Assembly: GCA_934365195.1 (NCBI GenBank) | Contig: CAKRNA010000002.1 | Coordinates: forward strand, 1-64,000 | Reading direction: 5' to 3' | Source: an uncultured Clostridia bacterium | Lineage (GTDB): Bacteria; Bacillota; Clostridia; Christensenellales; CAAEEZ01 | DNA length: 64,000 nt | In this document: piece after piece, positions 52,275 to 59,793 of the stretch | Numbering within the stretch: the first letter of the stretch is position 1 | Layout of the letters: each line of letters opens with the position of its first letter | Notes under the pieces: model-generated | Seen by the model: only the letters and a program-made list of their open reading frames with translations | The model's database searches: none | What the model was told of the DNA's origin: nothing | Translations under genes and position numbers: made by a program

Positions 52275-53825
52275 ATGGATTACAGCACTATTAACAAGGT
52301 AGAATTATTGTCTACTTCTTTATTCGAAATTAGAAATATCGCAAGAAAACTAGGCGTAAAATCGCCAACTACTTACAATAAAAAGGAACTTGTAGACAAG
52401 GTTATGGAGAAAATTGCCGACCTTAGAAACGAGGAAAACGCCTTAAAGCCAGAGGCTAGCGAGGTTAACAAAGAGCCAAAAGAGGCAAAAATTAACGACG
52501 CTGAAAATTGTAGGTACGACGAAAAAGATGCATCGGTAGTTAAGCCTAAAAAGGAAGAAAACGCCGAAAATTTAAGGTACGATAAGGCGGACAATACCGA
52601 ATTTAGAAGAAAAAGTTTTAGAGAAAATCAAGGCGGATATCAAGAAGAAATTGATATGAACAGCGTTGAAAAGCGCTCGGGTTATCTTGAAATTTTGGGC
52701 ACTAATAACAGCATTGATTACGGCTTTTTGCGTGTGGAAGGCTACGAAAATAGCACGAGCGACGCCTATATTCACGCCAACAAAATCAAACGCTACGGGT
52801 TAAGAAAAGGCGACTACGTAGAGGCGCTCGTTAGCAAAAACAAGGTGCAAGAAAATAAGCCTGCGCCAGTAGTTAGTGTGTTAAAAATCAACGGTGTAGA
52901 TGCCGATAAAGTGGGTAGACGCCCTAATTTTGACGACCTTGTTCCGATATATCCGGACGAGAGAATTAGACTTGAAAGACCTGACAGCAGTAACGATTTA
53001 GCAATTAGGTGCATAGACTTGCTTGCTCCTATCGGCAAAGGTCAAAGGGCAATGATTGTGTCGCCTCCAAAGGCAGGTAAAACCACTTTATTAAAGAAAA
53101 TTGCAGGCTCAATTTCTCAAAATTATCCTGAAATCGACCTTGAAGTTTTGCTTATCGACGAGCGTCCCGAGGAGGTTACCGATATGCAAAGGACTATTAA
53201 GGGTAACGTGTGGTATTCTACGTTTGACGAGCAACCTGAACACCATATCAAAGTGATGGAATTCTTGCTAGAAAAGGCAAAAAGAAAGGTGGAAATGGGC
53301 TGCGACGTAGTTATCCTTATGGATAGTTTGACTAGGCTTGCAAGGGCAAACAACCTTGTAATTACGCCAACCGGTAGAACGCTAAGCGGTGGTATCGATC
53401 CTGCTGCATTGTATCTTCCTAAAAAGTTTTTCGGCTCAGCAAGAAACATTGAGAACGGCGGTAGCCTAACTATTATCGCAACCGCACTTGTAGACACCGG
53501 CAGCCGTATGGACGACGTAATATTCGAGGAGTTTAAGGGTACGGGCAATATGGAAATTCGCCTTGACAGAAAACTATCCGAAAAGAGAATATTCCCTGCA
53601 ATCGACCTTAACGCATCTAGCACCAGAAAGGAAGATTTACTACTTGACAAGAAGGAACTTGAAGCAATTTGGGCAATGAGGAAAATGTTGAACGAGGGCG
53701 AGTCGCAAGAGGCTATCGAAAACCTAATAAGCACCTTGTCGCAAACAAAGAACAACCAACAGTTTATCGATTTAATTACTTTCCAACAAGCCGCAATGGA
53801 AAAGAAGGGCTACAAGTTTGTGTAA
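52275..53825 (+). CDS. rho: Transcription termination factor Rho
   Basis: 516 aa hexameric RNA helicase. Residues 1-50 form the Rho_N helical domain (LSTSLFEIRNIARKLGVKSP...KKELVDKV). About 55-125 is a charged, probably disordered insertion with AENCRYDEKD/AENLRYDKAD repeats. The RNA-binding cold-shock-like domain follows (GYLEILGTNNSIDYGFLRV). Walker A SPPKAGKTT is near residue 263, DERPEEVTDMQR next, and the R-loop/Q-loop region is intact. The N-terminal insertion makes it ~100 residues longer than E. coli Rho, common in Clostridia and Actinobacteria. Monocistronic. Confidence 0.97.
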   Translation: MDYSTINKVELLSTSLFEIRNIARKLGVKSPTTYNKKELVDKVMEKIADLRNEENALKPEASEVNKEPKEAKINDAENCRYDEKDASVVKPKKEENAENLRYDKADNTEFRRKSFRENQGGYQEEIDMNSVEKRSGYLEILGTNNSIDYGFLRVEGYENSTSDAYIHANKIKRYGLRKGDYVEALVSKNKVQENKPAPVVSVLKINGVDADKVGRRPNFDDLVPIYPDERIRLERPDSSNDLAIRCIDLLAPIGKGQRAMIVSPPKAGKTTLLKKIAGSISQNYPEIDLEVLLIDERPEEVTDMQRTIKGNVWYSTFDEQPEHHIKVMEFLLEKAKRKVEMGCDVVILMDSLTRLARANNLVITPTGRTLSGGIDPAALYLPKKFFGSARNIENGGSLTIIATALVDTGSRMDDVIFEEFKGTGNMEIRLDRKLSEKRIFPAIDLNASSTRKEDLLLDKKELEAIWAMRKMLNEGESQEAIENLISTLSQTKNNQQFIDLITFQQAAMEKKGYKFV

Positions 53826-53879
53826 AAATCGCAATTTTTGATAAATATATAAGTTAAAATCGTGTGAGATTTAATGATA

Positions 53880-53908
53880 AAAACTACCCATCGGGTAGTT
53901 TTATTTTT
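53880..53908. terminator. Terminator between rho and the antiporter gene
   Basis: AAAACTACCC/GGGTAGTTTT with a three-base loop, T run on the plus strand and A run before the stem, so usable from both sides. Confidence 0.9.
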
Positions 53909-53969
53909 GTAAATTTAATTTGGCTACTTTGTGTTTATTATTAGTAGCAAACGGTAAGGTTTGTTTTAC

Positions 53970-55277
53970 TTAGTTGTCGTCGCCTTTAAGTAGGAAGTCG
54001 TCGTAGTCGCTAGGAACGGTTTTAACGTTAAGTTGTTTGATGAAGTCGTCCTTTTGGTTTTTGTCCTTTTTGTAGGTTAGTTTTAGGCAAATTGGCGTAA
54101 CAAGTGACGATACAATTATTAGTAATAGTACTATCGTAATCATTTCGGACTCAATTAAATTGCGTTCGATAGCCTTTTGAACTACTATAAGGGCAACCTC
54201 AGCCCTCGCCATCATACCAAAACCAACCCTTAGGCTGTCCTTGTTGGAGTAGCGGCACATTTTTGCACCCATTCCGCAACCAACCACTTTTGATAGCAAG
54301 CCGACCAAGGTAAAGCATACGGCAAATCCAAACGTTTCGGCGGTGAAGTTGCTGAAACTTGCTTTAAGACCTATGCTTGCAAAGAATATCGGAGCAAATA
54401 CCATGTACGACGTGGTGTCGATTTTCTTTTCGATATACGGCGTATCTTTTAGGTTAGACAAAGCAACTCCGCCGATAAACGCACCCGTAACGTCCGCAAT
54501 GCCGAACAATTCCTCAGCGCTGTAAGCCATTAGCAAGCAGAAAACCAAACTGAAGATTGATAATCTTCTGGTGTTTGGGAATTTTTTTGATAAAAAGATA
54601 AATAGTTTGTTTACAATAAGCCCTGCGCCGATTGAGAATACGAAGAACAGTAGCGTGCTGATTGCAAGGCAACCGATATTTGAAACGCCAAGGTTACTAA
54701 ACGCATTAAGAACGATAGCGCTAGAAGATTGCGAAGTATCTCCGCTTGCGCCAAGAATTATGGTTAGGATAAACAAACCGATAATATCGTCAAGTAGAGC
54801 AGCAGACAAAATCGAAGCGCCCACTTTGGTGTTTAGTTTGCCCATTTCCTTTAAGGTGGTAACGGTGATGCTTACGCTGGTTGCGGTAAGAACTACGCCG
54901 TGGAATAGGTTTTGAATAAGCATATCTTCGCCAAAACCGTGGAATGCACCTGCTATTGCAAAACCGCCTGCAAGTGGCACGGCTACGCCAAGAATTGTGA
55001 TGATAGTCGACGCAAAACCGGTGGATTTTAGGTGCTTTACGTCCGTTTCAAGACCAGCCGAGAACATAATAAGCACTACGCCAACTTTTGCAAATAAGTC
55101 GATAGGGCTATTTGTTAGCGGTGCGTCTACCCAACCTAAAATTGCAGGTCCTACAAGTAGACCGCCAAGAAGGTTGCCTACTACTTGCGGAAGTTGTAAT
55201 TTGCTTGCGATAATGCCGAAAAATTTTGTGATAAACAGCAATATTGCAAGGTCTAAAATCAATTCGTAATTAAACAT
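53970..55277 (-). CDS. Cation:proton antiporter, CPA2 family
   Basis: 435 aa with about 12-13 membrane spans between residues 5 and 405. Family landmarks: LPQVVGNLLGGLLVGPAILG in the first spans; the paired acidic LLDDIIGLFIL, the ion-binding Asp pair of CPA2 exchangers; and a long IADVTGAFIGGVAL span. The short hydrophilic tail carries no RCK/TrkA-N domain. It exchanges Na+ or K+ for protons; which one cannot be told. AGGA precedes the ATG. A terminator-like hairpin lies in its leader (55367-55392). Confidence 0.9.
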   Translation of the reverse strand: MFNYELILDLAILLFITKFFGIIASKLQLPQVVGNLLGGLLVGPAILGWVDAPLTNSPIDLFAKVGVVLIMFSAGLETDVKHLKSTGFASTIITILGVAVPLAGGFAIAGAFHGFGEDMLIQNLFHGVVLTATSVSITVTTLKEMGKLNTKVGASILSAALLDDIIGLFILTIILGASGDTSQSSSAIVLNAFSNLGVSNIGCLAISTLLFFVFSIGAGLIVNKLFIFLSKKFPNTRRLSIFSLVFCLLMAYSAEELFGIADVTGAFIGGVALSNLKDTPYIEKKIDTTSYMVFAPIFFASIGLKASFSNFTAETFGFAVCFTLVGLLSKVVGCGMGAKMCRYSNKDSLRVGFGMMARAEVALIVVQKAIERNLIESEMITIVLLLIIVSSLVTPICLKLTYKKDKNQKDDFIKQLNVKTVPSDYDDFLLKGDDN

Positions 55278-55366
55278 ATATCTGTCCTTCTACTTTAAAA
55301 CTGTGTATAGTATAGCACTATAAAATTAAAATAGCAAACGTGTTAAAAATCTTTTTGGCGAAATGT

Positions 55367-55392
55367 AAAAAAATCAGCCTACTAAAGTAGGC
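55367..55392 (-). terminator. Terminator-like hairpin upstream of the antiporter gene
   Basis: On the minus strand GCCTAC-TTTA-GTAGGC followed by TGATTTTTTT, about 90 bp before the antiporter ATG. No gene lies upstream on this strand before 55.9 kb, so it is either a leader attenuator or ends an unidentified short transcript. Confidence 0.6.
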
Positions 55393-55820
55393 TTTCTTTT
55401 GTAATTTTAAATTTTATCATTTGTATTTTAAATTTTGTCCTTGGTTATTTACAGCGTCTTTTGTTTTTTATCGTTTTATCTTTCGTATTTTATTTTTCTT
55501 TCGTACTTAATTAGGTTTTTTTCTTTCGTGCTTTACGTAAAACTTAGCGTTAATCTTTTGTACTAAGCATATAATAACATTTTTTTTGCGCCTTTGGTTA
55601 AATTTTACAAAAAAAGCAATAATCTAACAAAACAAGTGTCAAATCTACAAAATATGCTAGTCTAATTGCTTGATATTCGGTTTTAGATGGTAGGGCGCTT
55701 ACAAGGGGGTTTTGTAAAGTTAAGCAAAAACGAAACTTAATAAAATACTAACCAAAGTTTTGTAAATATATGGCAAAATTTTTGCTTTTATAGGCTTGCA
55801 ATGGCACTTAAAGGGCATTT
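55393..55820. other. AT-rich intergenic region with TCTTTCGT repeats
   Basis: TCTTTCGT occurs at 55479, 55497 and 55522 (CGAAAGA on the minus strand, the antiporter leader direction). No gene is seen; no known riboswitch could be recognised. Confidence 0.45.
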
Positions 55821-55823
55821 AGA

Positions 55824-55852
55824 TTGACATTGATTTTATTACAGTATATAAT
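55824..55852 (+). promoter_or_regulatory. Consensus promoter of fhs-lgt
   Basis: Perfect TTGACA (55824-55829), a 17-bp spacer and perfect TATAAT (55847-55852), with a leader of about 23 nt. Confidence 0.92.
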
Positions 55853-55882
55853 AGTAATATTATATTTAGTTACGAGGTCAAA

Positions 55883-57541
55883 ATGAAAACAGATATACAA
55901 ATTGCAAACGAAACAAAACTTCAAAACATTGTAGAAATTGCAAAAAAATTGAATATCCCTGACGATAACGTAGAACAATATGGCAAATACAAGGCAAAAA
56001 TCAGCGTGGACAAGGTTAACCCTAAGGGCAAACTTATCCTAGTTACCGCAATCAACCCAACCCCTTACGGCGAGGGCAAAACCACCGTTTCGATAGGTCT
56101 TGCCGACGGGCTTGCTAAAATAAACAAAAACGTATGTTTAGCACTAAGAGAGCCTTCTCTTGGACCGGTTTTCGGTATTAAAGGCGGTGCAACGGGTGGC
56201 GGACACGCTCAAGTAGTGCCTATGGAAGATATAAACTTACACTTTACGGGGGACTTGCACGCAATAACTTCGGCTAACAACTTGCTATCGGCTATGATAG
56301 ACAACCACTTGCAAGCAGGAAACTCTCTAAGGCTTGACACTAGAAAAATCACTTTTAAAAGGTGTGTGGACTTAAATGACAGAGCGCTTAGAAATATAGT
56401 AGTCGGTCTTGGCGGAGTAATGCAAGGCGTTCCTAGAGAGGAGGGCTTTACTATTACCGCCGCTAGCGAAATTATGGCTATCGTGTGCCTAAGTAACGAC
56501 CTAGAAGACTTAAAGCGTAGGCTTGGCAATATAGTAGTTGGCTACAACGTGGACGACGAGCCTGTTTACTGCAAAGACTTAAAGGCGGAAAACGCAATGA
56601 CAATTTTGTTAAAGGACGCAATTAAGCCAAACCTTGTGCAAACGCTTGAAGGCACGCCTGCTATTATTCACGGCGGTCCGTTTGCTAATATTGCGCACGG
56701 CTGCAACACTATGCTTGCTACAAAAACGGCGCTTACTTACGCCGATTACGTGGTTACCGAGGCAGGCTTCGGCGCTGACCTTGGCGCTGAAAAGTTCTTT
56801 GATATTAAGTGTAGAAAGGGCGGGTTAGAGCCAAAAGCCGTGGTGCTGGTTGCAACTATTAGGTCGCTAAAATATAACGGCGGAGCAAAAAAAGAGGACT
56901 TGACAAAGGAAAACGTGGAGCAACTTAAAGCAGGTCTTCCTAACTTGCTTGCTCATATCGACAACTTGACCACGGTATTTAATATGCCTGTCGTGGTTGC
57001 TTTGAACAAGTTTATCACCGATACCGACGTGGAGATAAAAATCGTGGAGGACGCTTGCCGAGAGCACGGCGCAAACGTAGTACTATGCGAGGCTTGGGAG
57101 AAAGGCGGAGAGGGTGCAAAAGCCCTTGCCGAAAAAGTGGTTAGCGAGGTGGAAAAATCTACCAAATCCTTAACTTTTGCTTACGACCAAAACGACACCA
57201 TCGAGAACAAGATTACCGCTGTTGCCACCAAAGTTTACGGCGCAGGCAAGGTAATATTTACTGATAAAGCAAAAAAAGAAATCGCAAGAATTGAGAAAAA
57301 CGGGCTGGATAAATTGCCTGTATGTATAGCAAAAACGCAATATTCTTTTAGTGATAATATGAAACTTTTATGTAGGCCTACCGGCTTTGAGTTTACTATT
57401 TCAGACGTTATCGTTAAGGGCGGTGCGGAGTTTATCGTGTGCATTGCAGGCAATATGATGCTTATGCCGGGGCTGCCAAAAGTTCCCGTTGCGTGCAATA
57501 TGACGATAGATAAAGACGGCAAAATCGAAGGATTATTTTAG
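55883..57541 (+). CDS. fhs: Formate-tetrahydrofolate ligase
   Basis: 552 aa; ATP-dependent synthesis of 10-formyl-THF, the entry of formate into one-carbon metabolism (and the Wood-Ljungdahl pathway where present). The nucleotide loop PTPYGEGKTT is at residues 59-68, and REPSLGPVFGIKGGATGGGHAQV follows as in all members. The C-terminus ends normally (GLPKVPVACNMTID). It shares a transcript with lgt, which starts nine bases after the stop. Confidence 0.97.
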   Translation: MKTDIQIANETKLQNIVEIAKKLNIPDDNVEQYGKYKAKISVDKVNPKGKLILVTAINPTPYGEGKTTVSIGLADGLAKINKNVCLALREPSLGPVFGIKGGATGGGHAQVVPMEDINLHFTGDLHAITSANNLLSAMIDNHLQAGNSLRLDTRKITFKRCVDLNDRALRNIVVGLGGVMQGVPREEGFTITAASEIMAIVCLSNDLEDLKRRLGNIVVGYNVDDEPVYCKDLKAENAMTILLKDAIKPNLVQTLEGTPAIIHGGPFANIAHGCNTMLATKTALTYADYVVTEAGFGADLGAEKFFDIKCRKGGLEPKAVVLVATIRSLKYNGGAKKEDLTKENVEQLKAGLPNLLAHIDNLTTVFNMPVVVALNKFITDTDVEIKIVEDACREHGANVVLCEAWEKGGEGAKALAEKVVSEVEKSTKSLTFAYDQNDTIENKITAVATKVYGAGKVIFTDKAKKEIARIEKNGLDKLPVCIAKTQYSFSDNMKLLCRPTGFEFTISDVIVKGGAEFIVCIAGNMMLMPGLPKVPVACNMTIDKDGKIEGLF

Positions 57542-57549
57542 AGGTTAAT

Positions 57550-58509
57550 ATGGAAAGTGTGTATGCAAACGTGCCACCACAAATAAACCCCGTTGCCTTT
57601 ACGATAGGCAACTTAGAGATTAGGTGGTATGCGTTAATTTTAACGTTTGCTATGCTGGTTGCATTGTATATTTTGTACAAATTAGCAAAAGGAAAAGGCT
57701 TTACGGGGGACTTTATTTTGGAGGTTTTTTTGTGGACTATTCCGCTTGCTATTATTTTCGCAAGGCTGGGATATTGCTTGCCAAGGAAAGAGTACTGGAC
57801 AAGTATCCAAGGTTTTTGGAGAATGTTCAAAATCTGGGAAGGCGGGCTGACGATATTGTCGGGAATATTCGGCGGGCTACTAGGCATTTTCATTGCTTGT
57901 AAGCACAAAAAAGTGGCGCTATTCGACGTTGTGGACTTAGTAATACCTGCACTTTTGATAGGTCAAGCCATCGGTAGATGGGGTAACTTTATGAACGAAG
58001 AACTTTTCGGCGTTCAAATTACAAACCCTGCTTTTCAATGGATGCCGTTTGCCGTGTATATTCACAATCCGGGCGGCGGACTTGAACCGGGGTGGTACGC
58101 TGCAAGTTTCTTCTACGAAAGCGTAATGAATCTAACGATGGGCATATTGATGCTGCTGCTTGTAAAACGAGATAAGTACAAGCCTAGCGAACTTGCTTGT
58201 ATCTACCTAACATGGTACGGCTTGCTTAGAGGAATACTTGAATTTATCAAGGTGGGGGCGTATCAACTTGGCGGAAAAATCGGCGGAGCGCAAGTGTTTA
58301 GTTTCTGTTTGTTTGTAGTAGGCTTAGTAATGCTAATACTTATTAAAAAAGACGTGATTAAGTTTAAAAATACCGAACAATTAAGGCTGAAAAAGAACCT
58401 AGAATATTTGCCAAACGATGCGTTTGTAGACGGTAAATTTAGTGAGGCTTTTGCTAAAAAAGAGGCAGAAGAGGAGCAAAAAGAGAAAGAAAAAAATCGC
58501 AATAAATAA
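57550..58509 (+). CDS. lgt: Prolipoprotein diacylglyceryl transferase
   Basis: 319 aa. Transfers diacylglycerol from phosphatidylglycerol to the lipobox Cys of prolipoproteins, including the two binding proteins of this window. Seven spans; the Lgt signature GQAIGRWGNFMNEELFG lies near residues 137-153, with the essential Arg and Asn present. The ~60-residue Lys/Glu-rich C-terminal tail (KKEAEEEQKEKEKNRNK) is longer than in E. coli Lgt. GAGG precedes the ATG. Second gene after fhs. Confidence 0.95.
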   Translation: MESVYANVPPQINPVAFTIGNLEIRWYALILTFAMLVALYILYKLAKGKGFTGDFILEVFLWTIPLAIIFARLGYCLPRKEYWTSIQGFWRMFKIWEGGLTILSGIFGGLLGIFIACKHKKVALFDVVDLVIPALLIGQAIGRWGNFMNEELFGVQITNPAFQWMPFAVYIHNPGGGLEPGWYAASFFYESVMNLTMGILMLLLVKRDKYKPSELACIYLTWYGLLRGILEFIKVGAYQLGGKIGGAQVFSFCLFVVGLVMLILIKKDVIKFKNTEQLRLKKNLEYLPNDAFVDGKFSEAFAKKEAEEEQKEKEKNRNK

Positions 58510-58526
58510 GAATGATTTTATAATAT

Positions 58527-58555
58527 AAAAACGGCAAGATTTTTTGCCGTTTTTC
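58527..58555 (+). terminator. Terminator of fhs-lgt
   Basis: AACGGCAA/TTGCCGTT stem with T run. Confidence 0.88.
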
Positions 58556-58618
58556 CTTATAAAAAAATGTATTTTTTGCTAATTGTTCAATGCTGAGTTT
58601 GTAATTTTAAGCCGAATA

Positions 58619-59185
58619 TCAAAATGCTTTTAATAGGTGTAACAGGTATAAAACAAGTGCGGTTAAGCCTGTAATCGTAAGGAAAACGCCTAGGTTTTTT
58701 AGGTAAGTTTTCCAGTCTTTTTTAGGTTTTGCGCCGCTAGTATTGTCATCGTTAGCAGTAGAACTTGCTGTTTTGTACACTATTTCGTCGTTTTGTTCTT
58801 CGATGTCGGTGCTTAAAAGTTTCTCTTCTTCTAGGGCAGCGTTTCCAACGAGTTGAACGATTTTGTCCAGCGACTCTTTGTCGTAGTTTTCGTCCTCGCT
58901 AACTGTGGACAGCGTGTTTTTGATATTTTCTTTCAGTTTCTTTTCGTCACTAAGTAGTTCTTTAACCTTTTCTTCGTCGCTTTCGTTTTTTACGATTTCG
59001 GCGATTTTGTTCACGTAGTCCATACTTTCGGCAACCGCAATGTACTCGGAAAAACCGCTTTGCATCATTTGGTTGTAAGTCTTTTTCACGTCGAACGCAA
59101 CCTTATATTTTAGGGCGGTTATTTCGTCGGTTTGGCTAAAAGCAGAAAATATTTCTTCTATTTTGGCGTATATTTTTTCGTCCAT
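58619..59185 (-). CDS. Helical protein with C-terminal membrane anchor, unknown function
   Basis: 188 aa. Residues 1-120 are predicted helical and very acidic/Lys-rich (VKNESDEEKVKELLSDEKKL). A Ser/Thr/Asn linker follows (~130-150), and one C-terminal span ends the protein (about 167-186, VFLTITGLTALVLYLLHLL), so the bulk lies in the cytoplasm. Its ATG overlaps the stop of the upstream PH-like gene by one base behind GAGGAAG, giving tight coupling. No family recognised. Confidence 0.65.
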   Translation of the reverse strand: MDEKIYAKIEEIFSAFSQTDEITALKYKVAFDVKKTYNQMMQSGFSEYIAVAESMDYVNKIAEIVKNESDEEKVKELLSDEKKLKENIKNTLSTVSEDENYDKESLDKIVQLVGNAALEEEKLLSTDIEEQNDEIVYKTASSTANDDNTSGAKPKKDWKTYLKNLGVFLTITGLTALVLYLLHLLKAF

Positions 59186-59649
59186 TATTCTTCCTCTATG
59201 CTTTTCCCGTCAATTTCGTCGTAGAATATTTCGGAGTTTTTGCCTTTTAACGCCTCTACAAAATCGGCAAAAAGTTCAGGTTTTACGTTCACCATTATTT
59301 GCGATAACGTATCCTCGGTTTTTGCGTTGTGAGGGCGGAATATCAAAAACAGTTCCTTTTGGTTTACGTAGTTTTTAATTTGCAAAATCTCGCCGTAATA
59401 TATTTTTTGGCACATAATACCAAGGTTTACCCTAAGATATTTTTCGGTGAAGGTGTAGGTTGTGTTTAAAAGTAGCAAAAATATCACGACTAGCACCACG
59501 ATTGCAAGAATCAGGCTGACGATAGAAAAGGCGTCAGCACCGTTTGAGACAAGGTTAAATAGGGTAAAACCTACGCAAGCGGTAAGAATAAGCCCGAAAA
59601 CAAGTAGGGCTGCTTTTATAGAATTTTTAAGAATAAATCTAAATTTCAT
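59185..59649 (-). CDS. PH-like (bPH, YcxB-type) membrane protein
   Basis: 154 aa. Two spans (about residues 12-33 and 40-62) are followed by a small beta-rich domain beginning NTTYTFTEKYLRVNLGIMCQKIYYGEI and ending PELFADFVEALKG, the pattern of bacterial PH-like domains attached to paired helices. Function of such proteins is mostly unknown. It forms a two-gene operon with the tail-anchored protein downstream; GGTG precedes the ATG. Confidence 0.7.
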   Translation of the reverse strand: MKFRFILKNSIKAALLVFGLILTACVGFTLFNLVSNGADAFSIVSLILAIVVLVVIFLLLLNTTYTFTEKYLRVNLGIMCQKIYYGEILQIKNYVNQKELFLIFRPHNAKTEDTLSQIMVNVKPELFADFVEALKGKNSEIFYDEIDGKSIEEE

Positions 59650-59733
59650 AAAACACCTCGTTTTATTTATGTTAGCACAGTTTCGAATTTATGGCAATTA
59701 TTAACCGATTTTTTGGTAAATAAAGTTATTGAT

Positions 59734-59763
59734 TTGACAATATACCGTAAATGGATATATATT
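59734..59763 (+). promoter_or_regulatory. Promoter of the aconitase gene
   Basis: TTGACA (59734-59739), an 18-bp spacer and TATATT (59758-59763). Confidence 0.65.
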
Positions 59764-59793
59764 TTAATAGAACAACCTATAAAGGAGCGAATG

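Noticed and set aside
55853..55882. Regulatory leader for fhs
   Set aside because: The consensus promoter leaves a leader of roughly 23 nt with no room for an aptamer.
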